Of a DNA stretch of 64,000 nucleotides, positions 1-12,370 are shown one piece after another (within the stretch, counting starts at the first letter, position 1; each line of letters begins with the position of its first letter). Below the pieces are notes generated by a model. It had not been told where the DNA came from, made no database searches, and saw nothing but the letters and a program-made list of their open reading frames with translations. The position numbers and the translations under genes were made by a program. The stretch lies in assembly GCA_029817715.1 (NCBI GenBank), contig JARUPY010000516.1:1-64000 (forward strand), in the 5' to 3' direction. Source of the stretch: Melastoma dodecandrum (taxonomy: Eukaryota > Streptophyta > Magnoliopsida > Myrtales > Melastomataceae).

Positions 1-55
1 TAGCCTCATTGTTCACGACCGGTGTAAATCGGACAAGGACTTCATTCATGTGAAG

Positions 56-1891
56 GCAGGTAGATACTCTGAATCTGAATCAGTGGACGGAGCTCCGCTC
101 CGGATTCCGCGTCGTCACCGCCCGGTCGACCCCCTCGAGGGCTGTTAGCACCCTCGCTTTTCTCAGAGCTTCGTTGTCCCCGTCATTCCTCGCTAGATTG
201 CAAAGGAGGACCAACCCGCTCGTTCGCATCCCTTCGTCATTGGCCCGCAACATCTTCATCAGCGGAGGGACGCCGTTGGAGTCGATTATTACCTTGGAGT
301 GTTCTGAACAGAGAAAGTTGTCGGTGCAGGCGAACTTGCCCAGAGAGATGGCCGCCTCGGCGGCGATCCTGGGATTCCTGTTGTCGAGTTGATTCACCAG
401 AGGCAAAATCACCCGCGTGTCTCTTGCCGGGAATGTCCTTGCCAGGGAACCGATAGCGCGTATTGCTGGGACTTGCAACGATGGATCGTCCTTTTCATTT
501 ATCAGCCTCAAGAGCTGATCCACGACGGCCTTCGCGGTGGGGGAATTGGTCTTGAAGGCTCGGCGCCTAAGGTCTGAGTTAGACTCGGCAGCCATGGCGA
601 TCTCCACCAAAGTCATCAGGCAATTACTCCGCAATTCACCTCGCTCCTTCTCCACCAACTTCGCCAAGCAAAGCAGTCCCTTTGTCTCAGTTATCCTCTT
701 GCAATTCATGATGTTCCCTCTGGCGAGCATCCACAGCGCCTCCACGCAACCTGTCTTCAGTTCAAGTTTTACTTCTGTCGACTCATTCTCTCTACCTTTC
801 TTCTTATGCCCAAGCCGGCTGGAGCCTTTGTCAGACGACGAGTGCATGGTTGTGCTAGTCACTGGAAGACGAATAGTAGATTTCGGTAAAAAGTTATGGA
901 TTATCGGATGGATTCTCTGGGTTGGGCCCTGGATCAATCCCCATAACGTGATCAAACGTCAAGGGAACGTCTCGAATGACAACAGGGTCAACAGTGGCAC
1001 TAATCACTTCATCCCTTGCAAACTCCTCCTGAGCAACCTGATACATTACCGCTGCCATCCTCGCCACCAACCTGGCCACCTGTGTCTGGAACCGCATAGT
1101 CGAGTCCTCGTGCACATGTACGTTCAGTGGAACCCCCTGCAGATCCACGATGGCCATGGCCCTCTCCTTATCATTCGACAGATTGTATAGTGCCAAAGCT
1201 GCGGCAATCTGTGTCATCCGGCTCTGCCACCGTCCTTGAGCAATTTCAAACAGCAGGCTCTACCCTCCTTCCTCCACTATGATCTTCTTATTCCTGTTGT
1301 GATCCTCGGCTAAGGGAGCCAACTCTATTTGCCGCCTCGGACCCTCTCAGGGACAGTTTCCCCCATGTGCAAGCTATGCGACGGAAGACCAAACCCATGC
1401 AAGGATAGGGTCATTGCTTGCGATGGGTCGGCAACGAGATACGAACCCCACCTCTGGTATTACCATCCCGATCGTACAAGCTAAGGACCCAATTCACGTC
1501 CCCAACAGATGACTCCAGAAGCACGGACAGCTTCCTGATGTCGGCAGAGCTGATGATGGTTACATAGGCGGCGGGTGTGGTTCCGACGGCTTGCACTTTC
1601 GTGCGAGGGACAAAGCACAGGCGAGGTTGGCAGAGTCGTCGGCGAGGACGATGCTGGACCGGACCGGTCGTAGAAGGGGACGGCTTGGGAAAAGGAGGAG
1701 AAGATGCGGATGAGGGAGCGGAGCAAGAGGGAGGAGGTCAGCGGACATGCTTGAAGAGGGCAATGCAGTAGGCCTTGAGGGACTTGGCGTCATGGAGCAT
1801 GGAATGGACTTGGTAGGACAGGAGGACGGCGTAGGAGAGCTCCTACTACAGGAGGAGGTGCATGGCGTAGTCATGGACGGAGATGGTGAGT
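56..1891 (-). pseudogene. ARMADILLO-REPEAT-ONLY (ARO)-like protein, broken
   Basis: Read on the minus strand, the conceptual product matches plant ARO-type armadillo-repeat proteins, which act at the plasma membrane and in polar growth (family knowledge). Landmarks seen: the N-terminal half with SSADIRKLSVLLESSVGDVN near 1550-1480; ASNDPILAWVW near 1410; ARM repeats from about 1217 downward (TQIAAALALYNLSNDKERAM); and the C-terminal ARM repeats at 800-80 with RITETKGLLCLAKLVE, TNSPTAKAVVDQLLRLI and EAAISLGKFAC. The pieces lie in at least four frames, with shifts near 1640, 1430, 1220-1300 and 930, and a stop after NPENPSDNP. No start codon can be fixed with confidence; homology fades near 1890. 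It is a decayed copy, or less likely a badly sequenced gene. The C-terminal ARM segment of about 230 residues is still one open frame. Confidence 0.8.
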
Positions 1892-2049
1892 GGTGGGGGC
1901 GGAAGCCTCTGGGATGGTGGAGGAGTAGCGGGACTTACTCGTCGCATGGTTGGTTTGTTTCTTTGGAGTTCTCATCTCTGTTGTGGACTTGCGGGGGTGG
2001 AATGAAGGAGAGTGTTTTAAGGGAAGTAAAGGAAGACGGAATCATTCGT

Positions 2050-2067
2050 TATATATATATATATATA
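2050..2067. repeat. (TA)n microsatellite
   Basis: An uninterrupted TA run of 18 bases upstream of the ARO-like pseudogene. It lies at the start of an AT-rich stretch (about 1900-3590) in which I recognise no gene or element. Confidence 0.9.
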
Positions 2068-3590
2068 GGAGTCCGTTAAACAATGGTTGGGCATTTTTTA
2101 TATGTGTGCGTGTAATTAATCCTTTAGAGCATCACGGATTTTATTTGACGTGTTGAAAAGGGAGGGTTGATTTGGGGGAAATTGCCGAGAAGGTGCGGTG
2201 GGATTCCCAAAAAACATGTTCATTCAACTCATTATCTTTTATCTTGATTTTGTTGACTTATTAATTTATTTAGTTATGATTGGGGGACCCACGATTTTAT
2301 TTAGTTCCCATTCCACCCGATTGACTTGGGTAATATACACAAAGCTGAGTTGTTCTTCCGTGTGTCTCATCCTCCTCCCTAGATCCCAGTGCCTATCCTT
2401 AATGAGATTTTAGTCCTATCAAGATTTTGTCGAAATAAAAATAAAATGTTAGTAACACTATAATTTCATTTATAAAAAATTCAATTATTCACCTAATTTT
2501 CACTTGAAAATTAGGAAATTAAAAAATTTTAGAGAGAAATCATTATTTCAAACACCCAATTTCACTTAAAAATTATTTCTAACTGAAACTCGATATTTTT
2601 AACAACATCGACATTTATCAAATAAATATTAATAAACTGTCCTATTTTATTAAATTTTATGCAAAAAATTCGTTATTGAGAGACCGATCTTAATAAAAAA
2701 ATGTTAGCGAATGTATGATGGATACATCACTCCATGTACTAATTAATTGGAAGAGCAATTAATTAATATGTTATTTTCTTCTGAGGTTTTGTTTTAGGGA
2801 AAAAAGTATATGGCTGATTCCTACAGTAGGTTACTTAATAAAGTTAATCTTTTGTTTGATTTGATTATATGGAAACAAAATTTATATTTGGATGCCTAGG
2901 TTAGATTGATATATTTATACCTAACACCCGGAAAAAGCTTAAGTTGGTTTCATTAAACCTTATTTAAATTTAACATATTAATTTTAAGAAAGCATTTTTT
3001 TATCATCAATAAATTCTCTATATATTTGTTGACTCCTAATTTTCTAAATCACATGAAAATACATTTTAAAGTATAATCAGTTGTTATTTATATAAGAAAT
3101 AATTTAATTTTATATAACATACTAAAAATTATTAATAATTAATAAACTAAATAATAATTTATAATTAATAATATATTTAAATTTTTTAATATGATTTTGA
3201 TTCAATTCCATTCTAATGACTTCGTTCCCGTAAGTTTGCTATATTTTGCGTTTGTTGGAGTATGAGTAAATACACGGTTCTTTTGAAAAATAAAAAATTA
3301 TGTGTGTAGTTATTTTTAAATAGTGGTATCAGAACGTGAGAATACTCATCATTTTGTCTTATTCAGTTTGCGTTTGTGTATGCAAAGATGCACGAATCGC
3401 CAAAATTTTTAACTTTGAACATCATAAGTATCCATCCATGATGATAAATAGTAAATAACATCAATAACACAAACACAACAATTATTTAATCATAAAGTTA
3501 AGTTGCATAAAACAAGATCAGGAGCTATAAAAACAACAAAAAATGCTCACAAAACACACCATAAATAGCCAAAAAGACTTTCCTTGCGAT

Positions 3591-3926
3591 GACACCCAAG
3601 TGGCGTAAGTTGGGTGGTGGGTGTTTAGAAAACCTTGTCATGATCCCTGGTTCGAACCCCTACACGCACACTCCACTTGGGAAAATTAAGGTTGGTCTCC
3701 TAGGTGATGGATAATATAGCCTTGGAGCCGCTCACCTGCTGGGCCTTTGGGCCTCAACTGAAATTGGACCGACAGGGGAGCAAGCCTTATGTCGGGCCCA
3801 GAGGGGGATGTAGGAGGGGCCGGGCCTGAGGTTCGCAGGTCTTGTAAAAGAGCCTCCGAACCTAGTGAGAGGGACTCGCAAAAAAGTAAGTCCACCACGA
3901 AGCATCGCATATTATCAAAAAAAAAG
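3591..3926 (+). mobile_element. tRNA-derived SINE candidate
   Basis: A box-A-like motif TGGCGTAAGTTGG (3601-3613) and a box-B match GGTTCGAACCC (3649-3659) are spaced as in an RNA polymerase III promoter. They are followed by about 260 bp of unrelated body and an A-run at 3917-3925. Box spacing, total length (about 335 bp) and the A-tail fit a plant SINE. No acceptor stem pairs around the boxes, so this is not a tRNA gene. I could not find a convincing target-site duplication. Confidence 0.6.
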
Positions 3927-4119
3927 CCACAACAAACGACTTTTAAAACAATTTACAAAAGTATTATCGAATTAGCAAACATCCTTGTTTTTTTATTCTT
4001 AAACCACATCGAATTAAGACCATCACAAAGACCACATAATTCATAATTTTCTATTTACAAATGATTTCTTGTTTTTGTTTAGACCTAAACAAACACAAGA
4101 AGATATCACAACTAGTCAG

Positions 4120-6522
4120 TGTTAATTAACCAAGAACTCTAATTTAAATAAAAAAATTTGATGTGAAAGTTACCATATCAAGCACTACAATTTTTCTAAC
4201 AACCCCCCCCCCGAGGAGCTGTATGTAAGGCTTAGCAATGAGAATAACAAATTTCTACAACTTTGGATATTGACTCCAATAAGACTCCCACCATTGTGCC
4301 GGTATTTTGGTATTAAGTGCTTTACAAGCAACTACACTTCCAAACATACCAAAATTGATTAAACTCCTTTAGTTGGGAATCAATCATTGGATATATCTTC
4401 AACATCTCCCACAATCCTTTACAATGACAATCAATAATAATCCTTTTTCCACTTCATGGTGGAGCTTTAAACCCAGAATTTTAATGTTAATTTCAGGTTC
4501 AAATAATAACGTGACGTATGAAGATGACCTGGCAATCTAGCTATCTCATATCAATGATTTCCCACAAAGGTATACTACTAAAAAATGAAAAAAATAATAA
4601 GGATTTACGTTCATAAATTAGCTAAGAATGAAAATTCGAATTACTATTACTAAATTATAAAATCTTTTCAACATTTACCTTTTATAGACTCCATTGAAGA
4701 CACTCTGAATTCTTTTTTTAGATATGTCCATATCTTCATAAACAAACCCCATTGTTGGCTTCTCATCAAAATCGACCAACCTTAACACTTTGATAAAAGG
4801 GAAATACATACTTTAGGTATACTTACAATGTTCTTCCAATTTCATTTCCAATAATCACATCGTTAAAAAATAATTTACCATCATTTGTCTATGCAAATGG
4901 GCTGGGAATTCCACTGATCAAAAGTAAAACATCCTTACCAAAACTCCTTATTGTCATTCAAGCAAACCAAAAGTTGAGATATGCAGTAGAAAAAGACGAC
5001 GTCTATGCTGGTCTCCCAAATCACCTTTCTTTTGGTAAATTTTGTTTAACCATCAAAAAGATTAGATGTTCTTCCATAGATGTAAGTTATGATCCTTCTT
5101 ACCACTTGAGATATTGACTTGCACAAGAAAACACGTGTCGCTGGAGCAATCACCAAAAAATGTGGGGGGAATTACAGGTTAAATGCAGTCGCTAGTAAAA
5201 TTTAAGAACACGAAGCACAAGTAAATGACTGCAAAGCTTTTTAATCACTGGAGACTTTAAACACTTATAACCATGATCCTCTTCTCCTGTTAACTTACGG
5301 TGAACAAAAAATATAGAGAAAAGAATTGGTGGAAAGATGAGAATGATGTGGGAAAAAAAGAGCCTCTTTCTATGTGGGTTATTGTCCGCTGCTCAAATGA
5401 AGGACATATCAACTATTTATAATAACCCCACCCAACCCACCTAAACAAAACCCACACCAAACTAATACCAATGTGTTATGGGTAAAACTACTAGGTGAGT
5501 GTGTGGTGAAGTAAGGAAATCGTTCATAAAACTTGCCATTGTGGGGTGCCTGACATGTTGAATGAGTCATTAAACCATCTCAATCATCGATCTCTAGGTA
5601 GGCTTTCCACTTTGAATGTCAAATGTGTCTTCTCGAATTTTCCTTGCTGGATCGATGACGGAACTCGAGTTGATGGGGGGACCATCTTGATCTTGATATC
5701 TTGCAGGCTCTCCGCTCTGAGTAATCTTCTCAAACTCATCTTGCTGGAACAACGTTGATCACGAGTTGTTGAAGGGGCCATCTCGATCCCGATCCGTTAT
5801 GGCCTGATCTTCGAGTTGATGAGCAACTCGGGACTCTAATTGTCCCTTAAGTGGTCTTTATTCAAGCAAAATAAAAATCAAAGTTCTTCCAAAGATTCTT
5901 ATGCTTATGAATAGCCTCTTTAGTCAAATTCATTTGTTGCCTTCAAATAATTAACTCAAATATCATGGTAGGAAGGTGGCTTCCAAGTCCATGTTGAGCA
6001 AACAATTCGAAACATATTATGTAGTTCTTCACTCTTTTTTATTGAAGGGTATTTATTATAGAGTAACGAGGCAATTGATTGAGAAACATCCTCTCTTAGT
6101 CATTCTTGAAGATGGTAGTGAATGTTTGAAGGTGTAGCTTACACTTCTTTTGAAGAGATTCTTTTCAAATTGAGAGAAATGATTGTGTTGTTCGTCTGTG
6201 CTTGCCGACCCATCAACAAATGAGGATAACTTTGATCTTATCACAATCAATCTTTCCTAAATAATTACAAATAACATCTATCTTTCATTTGCACATCATC
6301 AAGGACTGCCTCTACAAAAATCAACGTCTTTATTTGTTACAGCAAAATGATGCCTTCACTCATCACTTTTTCAAAGTACTTACACTTAACAATCCCGATA
6401 TTGGCTATCAACAATAATGACTTGCTTTGGCCCACATCTTTCACATGGTTCCAGGAGCATTTTTTGGAGTATTGTGTTTTGGTGACAAGTGCAACACGTT
6501 GAAAAACTTCTTCCTCCAGCAT
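4120..6522 (-). pseudogene. hAT-superfamily transposase, multiply frameshifted
   Basis: Pieces of a BED-DUF659-hATC transposase occur in the correct order on the minus strand. A BED-finger-like segment lies near 6470-6340 (WNHVKDVGQ, then IVKCKYFEKVMSEGI). The post-BED segment near 6010-5850 includes WKPPSYHDI, VNYLKAT, then EAIHKHKNLWK. The pre-dimerisation segment near 4800-4690 includes LVDFDEKPTMGFVYEDMD. The C-terminal dimerisation region near 4550-4150 includes LHTSRYYLN, LHHEVEKGL, ALNTKIPAQWWESY and a degenerate PKLQKF equivalent. Frames change many times, the usual CSSSGCERNW core is scrambled, and the DUF659 part is missing or replaced by the DNA at about 5000-5830. The element is dead. 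Terminal inverted repeats were not found. Confidence 0.75.
4990..5835 (-). other. DNA interrupting the hAT pseudogene, LTR-like
   Basis: Between the two recognisable halves of the hAT coding sequence lies DNA that does not read as transposase. On the minus strand it has a TATA-like ATTATAAATAG near 5415-5425 followed by a pyrimidine-rich leader-like stretch, as in an LTR promoter. Short CTCGAGTTGATG-type repeats sit at 5660-5830. No paired LTR or duplicated target was seen, so both boundaries and the identification are guesses. Confidence 0.3.
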
Positions 6523-7059
6523 TAGTGTTTGTGATTGTTCCCCTTCTTGACATGGTAAAGGTGATGAATGATTGTAGCACTCCGATCATAATTGAATGAA
6601 AGTGATAGTGGTAGCCGTCTTCAACATGCATGCTAGGATTTAGTTGTACTTTGGACATTTAGAGTGAGGGATTGAAAAGGACAGACAAAAGAAGGAGAAG
6701 GATTTCAAAGGTTTATGGTTATTGTGACATTTTGACAAACAAGTTGTCGGCGAATGGAGTAAAGTTGTAAAGTGCAAGTCACACAGATGCAAGCTCCAAC
6801 CCATTTTTGTGATTGTTTTTAAAACATTAAAAAGCATAACGACGACTCAATTATTGATACATGGTAACAACAACCTTTGGCAATAAGAATATCACTAACA
6901 CTGATTCTTCAACTACAGCGTTTACGGAAGTGGCAAATACATTATGATGGCCAGCACACAATGGGCTCTAGATATTCCTAAAGGAATATAAAAGTAAGTC
7001 TCCTTCATATTGGAAGAAAAGTTCTTGAACAATCAAGTGTCACAACCAATTTCTTCCAA

Positions 7060-7740
7060 CAATGTAACCATAGTAAATCAAAGCTTCAATAGTTTGGCAA
7101 ACATGCAACAACCGCTACCCACAGTTAATTCGAGCTTTAGAGCTTTGCATAATGCATCAACCCCCTCCCAACCCCAACCAATTCTATGATACAACAATAA
7201 ATTAGAGCTTCAATAATATTGCATACATGTATCACAATACGCTACCTTAGTAAATCAAAGCTTCAGAGTTTTTGCATTCATGCAGCATGGGCCGCTTTAC
7301 CCTCTAGGAAATGAGTGCTTCAGAGATCTACATTATGCAGTAGCCATGCTATCATAATAAATCAAAAATGCCAATCATGCAAAGCACCGCTACCACAGCA
7401 AATCAAGAGCCGTTCAACATCATTCAGCAAGCACCGCCAGAAACAGTAAATCAAAGTTGCGCATCATGCTGTTTAACTGCTACCAGAGTAAATCAGAGCT
7501 TCGCATCGTGCAATAGCACCCGTACCACAGCAAGTCAGAGCTTCGCATCATGCCACACCAGCACCGTACTAAAGTAAATCAGAGGCTTCGCATCATGCCA
7601 CCAACACTTCTACCACAGTAATATCAGAGTCTTGCACATCATGCAGCGACACTGCTACCTCAGTTAAATCGTAGCTTCGCATCATGCAGTATTACCGCTA
7701 CCACAGTAAATCAGAGCTTTGCATCATGTAGTAGCACTTA
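7060..7740. repeat. Minisatellite, about 42-bp unit, about 14 degenerate copies
   Basis: Units of the type CTACCACAGTAAATCAGAGC followed by TTCGCATCATGCAGCAGCAC recur from about 7060 to 7740. They are most regular between 7380 and 7735 and more diverged toward the left. The period is close to 42 bases, a multiple of three, so a 14-residue repeat (VNQSFASC and variants) appears in translation at 7368-7577. The unit drifts by single-base indels, so this is a non-coding tandem array rather than a repeat protein. Confidence 0.85.
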
Positions 7741-9857
7741 TGTAGGGATCCTCATAGGTGAACTTGTCTTTAAATGACATTTAGATTTATTCGCAACAAG
7801 CAGCTCTACAATGTTTACGAAAGTAGTAGTCAACATTTGACGAGGCTTGCCAAATAAGTTGCCAGATATGAATACGAAAGTGACAATCTCCTCCACCCCC
7901 CATTAATATCGTTGAGGAAGAACTTCTTGTATAGTCTAGTGTCATGGGCTATTTCTTCCAACACAGTTACCCCAGAAAGTATGTCCTTTACATCATGTAA
8001 ACAACTCCGATGTGGGATCAGTGAGATCTTTTAAGTTGACAATTTGATATATACACAACCCGATAAGGTTATACAAGTAAATTAGTAGGGGTGTTTAGAT
8101 AATATAGATATTCAATAGGATGACATATGATCAGGAGTCGCCCATGAGATGGTTCAATATTTTGCACATTACCCAATCATTATCTTCCTCACAACATAGG
8201 GATTCTTGCTGTTTGGTTGTTGCTGCAATATGTAGTATCAACCCATTGTGGGTCAATAATCATTGTGGTCAGATCGACTCATAGTTAAATTAATAAAAAA
8301 ACATATATGTGTGTTAGTGTAGAAGATTTGAACGAATTCACAACAACCTATTTGTCCCATACTTGTTGTTTCGATGAAGTTATGATGTTCTTTATCATTC
8401 CGAAGCGGCATCCCTTGCAGGAGGATAGTCTTACAAGTGACATCGCGGATGGGTCATCTATTGTTTGGGAGGGAGCATTATCGGCACCCTCGGAGGGTTT
8501 TGGAGAGGCATAATTAAATGACTACAGGGGACAGTGACGATAGGGAATGTCAAATTCTTTGTAGAAATTCCTTTGCATCATGTGGTTCGGAAGAAGGCTA
8601 ATTTGTGAAGTCTTTCGGTACAATTGCGGGAAGGTTTTGTGCTTGGTCTGGAATAAACTGAGTTTGCGAAGTGTGGCGATTCAAAAGGCCTTTTGAAGAT
8701 TAGCTGGTTATCAAGGGAGAGGTAATAATATAATAAGTTGCTGGTGGCCGCAGATACAGAGCCACCGCGAATCTATGAACAGTAACATGGGGGGTATCAC
8801 TTCCACTCGGCTTTGATCCTAACAAAATCCCTATTCCGAGCCTTCGTAGACCCAATCTCTCCCAATTGCAGTGAACCCCCCTTCAAGTATCACCTCGGGG
8901 ATTCTTTGATTATTAAAAACTTCAGAAAAACTTAATGTAATACCGATGTTTTTAGGAAAGATGAATTGAGATGGCCATGTTTAATCCAACTTGACACGCT
9001 TCTCTGTAATTCATGTTAAAAGTAATAATGCACACACAACAAACATAAAAATCGAGATCCAAGCCCGATGCCCTCATTTCTCTGGGAGGTTGTAGGTCAA
9101 CACAATCCCCCAGACCTTTGCACCAAAACAACTTCGACCATCAGTTCGTGGGAACATCTCTAAAAGCACCATCACATAGATTCCACGTGAAATTTATCAA
9201 ATCCACCAATTGAGTGTTTCGTTTACAGTTGCTGCCGGCAATACTACGTTTTGGCCTCAATCCCGGAAAACAAACCCCCCATAAAAGCAAAATACGATTT
9301 CTCCAATCTACATTATGACCTAGAAGAAACAATATCAGCTAAAACACGGACAAATCTCATTTGCCAAGCAAACCCTCCCCCAAGGAGGCAAATGCTTCCT
9401 CCCCATGAAATCCGTCACAACGATATGCTTTCGCAGTTTCACACATGAACAATGATGAAACAATTACAATGCAAATCAAGCCAGCCTATCCTAAAGTAGC
9501 TACCAATTAATTTGGGACTAAACAAACAAGCCAGAAGAAAACCTTAACATTATTTTTTCCATATGAATAATTGCCGAAAATTCCCTTTGATTTCACCTCA
9601 ATCTGAACATACTTCCACCTGCAAGGATCGAGAAAAAACAAATAAAATCACCCCTAAATGCAGTAAGAGGCGCAGATCAAAAACACTAATTAAGCAAGGA
9701 TCTACCAATCATAATCAGTCCATTGGACTCAAAAAACGGATACATAGAAGTGCAAATCGGACTACAATAATCTTGATTCAGGAAGGTGATGGTTATTTGT
9801 GATAATGAAGAGTCCAACCACGATAGTACAAAGGATAACAAAACAAAGAAACACTAA
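7741..9857. other. Region without a recognised gene
   Basis: I see no protein family, RNA gene or repeat I can name here. One open frame at 8307-8513 (plus, 68 codons, starting MCVSVEDLNEFTTTYLSH) has no recognisable domain and no supporting context. The part from about 9000 to 9857 lies directly 3' of the RPL27A pseudogene and may be its former 3' flank. Confidence 0.5.
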
Positions 9858-9961
9858 GCTTAGTGAGAACAAACGCGCCCAGCCTTTATCCATTGATCTT
9901 TTTCTCGGTGTTCTTCGATACCAGCTTCGCCTTCACGACCACCGCCTGGTTCGAGAGGTCT

Positions 9962-10945
9962 TGACATGATAGAAATCTTGGGCCTCATTATGAGATGCCC
10001 GCAAAGCAATTTCGCTGATCACACAGCAAGCTCATTACCAATAATAAATTATAGAAAGTTTGGAGCCATTTTACGGAAAGCCCATAAGTCCAGGGGACTG
10101 TAAGAGTCTTTGCATGCCCTCCATTAAGAGAGCCCATGCCACCGCCAGGGGAATGAAAATAATCTACGAAGGCGAATCGTCTGGGGCAGAGTGTACGAAG
10201 ACCGGAAAAAATCTTGACTCCGAGATTTTCGAAAAAAACAGTTATAGGGCCACGTTTCCATAATTTGAAACTAATCTTCAGGTGGAGAAAATCTGAGGAT
10301 ACGCCTCTGATTATCTTATAGGATGTAAAAAAGAATAAGATTCTTCAAAGAAAGGACGGCAATTTGTAACGCCAAAAATGTGCATTGTTTGTTAATGGCT
10401 TTTCGGTTCTCAGCCTTCCAGCGTACTGTTTCCAGCCATTCACGTCCAATGCAGAGTGAGCTCGTAAGGCCCTCTTGTCTCCATTCCACCGCTAGAGTGA
10501 GCTCTTAGGGCCCTTAGTTTCCTTTCCCACGCACAAGCGTGAGCCCGTAGTGGGGCCGCCTGTAGGGCCCTTGGTTTCCATTCCATCCGCCAGGTTGAGA
10601 CTCGTTGGGCCCGTAGAACGGAGCTCGTTAAACCTTGGTGGTTCCCAAATACGCCTTCATTTGCACTGCCTGGTTGAGCTCATAGGGACCCTTGGTTTTC
10701 AGATTCACACTCAACCTTCATATTCTGTCCCAGTTCATCGCATCGTCAGACTGATAATATTCAATCACTCTAGTCCACAAGAATCACGGTGCCAGCAGCA
10801 AGTCTACTACGTCTCCAGCGTCCGCTTATTATCAATTTTTTTTGCTTTTCACATAGCCTTGTAAGCTTTTCCGTTCATTTGTAAAACATCTTTTTGTAAA
10901 CCATAAACCCTAAACCACCCCACTGTGTGTTAGTACAAATATTCT
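9962..10945. other. DNA inserted into the RPL27A pseudogene
   Basis: This block separates the GKGVMP part of L27a from its NQAVVVKAKL tail. It contains no recognised coding domain and includes the tandem repeats at 10440-10715. Terminal inverted repeats or a target duplication were not found. An alternative is a late-acquired intron, but the edges do not show good minus-strand GT and AG signals together with an intact reading frame. Confidence 0.5.
10440..10715. repeat. Degenerate tandem repeat, about 55-60 bp unit
   Basis: About five imperfect copies of a unit built on GTGAGCTCGTAGGGCCCTTG and a following GGTTTCCATTCCACCGCC. The copies differ by several bases and small indels. The array sits inside the DNA that splits the RPL27A pseudogene. 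Confidence 0.7.
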
Positions 10946-11316
10946 TTGACAGCGAACAGCAGGCATCACGCCCTTCTCCCACTAATACATTGAAAGTACT
11001 CCCATACCTGGGTGGACATCAAATTAAGGGACACCCCGCCCTTACATGACATTTCCTTGACGTCCTCCGGAGCCAGAGACCGAAGCTTGTCGATGTTTCA
11101 CCGTAGGGCAGAAGAACTTGTTCTTCAGCCCGTGGATGTAACACATCCCGAGCTTACCGAAGTAGCTGGGGTGGTACTTGTCGAAGAGGATTACGGTGGT
11201 GCGATGCATGCCTCCGGCGTACCCACCTACCGGGGTTGTGCTTACCGATACAGGCCCATGGCAAGCTATCGTGGCCGCGCTTCTTACTGTTCTTCTTGAA
11301 AACCGCACGTTGTCAT

Positions 11317-12370
11317 CTCTCGGTAGCGACTTTGGTTCCGCGGCGCAGTGACGTGTCGAAGAAGAAGAAGTGGCGGTAGGGTTCCTTCTGAAAATAAATT
11401 TGGGAGGATTTTAAATACGTGTGTGCCTCCGGAGATGATAATGGTGGGCTTGTTGTGGGTGGGCTTTTTTATTTCCGTAGAGGTGACTCCATGGGCTTGG
11501 GACCAATTGTACAAATTGATGGTGCTATACACGGTTCCTTTAATTTCCCATTTCGTAACGTGATTTCTAATAAGCATAGCAAAAAAAAAAACAGAGACAC
11601 TCAAATAAAGATTTACTTACTTGATAAAGAAAGACATAAAGGATCCGAGAAATTTCTGTTCACATCAATTTAAACGTTGATGGAATAAGGATCTTAATGG
11701 AATGGACAAAGGTATTAATAATTATTTACTATGCTATTTATAAACATCTGATTTTGGGCTTTGATCTCTTTAATTTTTTATATCTTCAATTTTATTATTT
11801 TTTACGGGAAATTGGAGAAATATGGTTTTCCAACAGCGTTTAATTATTATTATTTTGATATACTACCGCAAGCAGTTTAACCCAAGCGAAAACTGGGACA
11901 TAGTGTTATTGAAGTAATTTTGAATAATATTGGAAAGAAAAGGTGGAGTTAAAGAGTAGAATCTCGTTCCAATACAAGTATGATTCAAAATTAACGGAAG
12001 GGCACCCTTTTCCTTTTTGCGGATTTTACTTCACCCTCAAGAGATTGGGCAAAGTATCATAGAAAGTTGAGTCAAAAAATTTAAAAAATAAGATGAAAGG
12101 TTTATGGAAACTTTATTGAATTATGTGTGACCATTCCACCAACCAAACACAAACATGGTGAAAATCCCAAATCTAATTTTGTATTTGAAATTTCATTTAT
12201 AAATTTTAGAAACAATCAAGTTTACCTTGAGTATTTTGACTAATTGAGGAACTAGAATGCACTTCAACGGTTAACATCGAGGTAGAACAGTAGGATGTCA
12301 CATCGGATGTTGTTGACTCGTTTATTCGGCTATTTTTGTATTAATTTAAGTTTCATATCGGGTTTCACTG
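11317..12370. other. AT-rich region, no gene recognised
   Basis: The first 250 bases are the former 5' flank of the RPL27A pseudogene. The rest is AT-rich and contains no recognisable coding or repeat structure. Confidence 0.5.

Larger units (their letters stand above)
9858..11316 (-). pseudogene. RPL27A: Cytosolic ribosomal protein L27a (uL15), interrupted pseudogene
   Basis: The minus strand encodes scrambled but clear L27a, a large-subunit ribosomal protein. It starts with ATG ACA ACG at 11316-11308 (family MTT start), then [48 protein letters not shown], then [13 protein letters not shown] near 11090-11050 and VPLI, GKGVMP near 11035-10950. The C-terminus resumes about 985 bp away at 9960-9862: SNQAVVVKAKLVSKNTEKK, a premature stop at 9886-9888, then a LGAFVLT equivalent of the family ending GGAVVLTA. 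At least four indels and several stops are present. Plant L27a coding sequences are typically intronless, so the gap at 9962-10945 is best read as an insertion. Upstream, a TTCTTCTTC-rich leader resembles ribosomal-protein 5' UTRs. Confidence 0.85.

Noticed and set aside
3601..3660. tRNA gene
   Set aside because: Box A and B motifs are present but no acceptor or anticodon stem can be paired around them; an A-tailed body follows, so SINE fits better.
7060..7740. CRISPR-like array
   Set aside because: Repeat units are contiguous and degenerate with no unique spacers, and the context is a plant nuclear genome.
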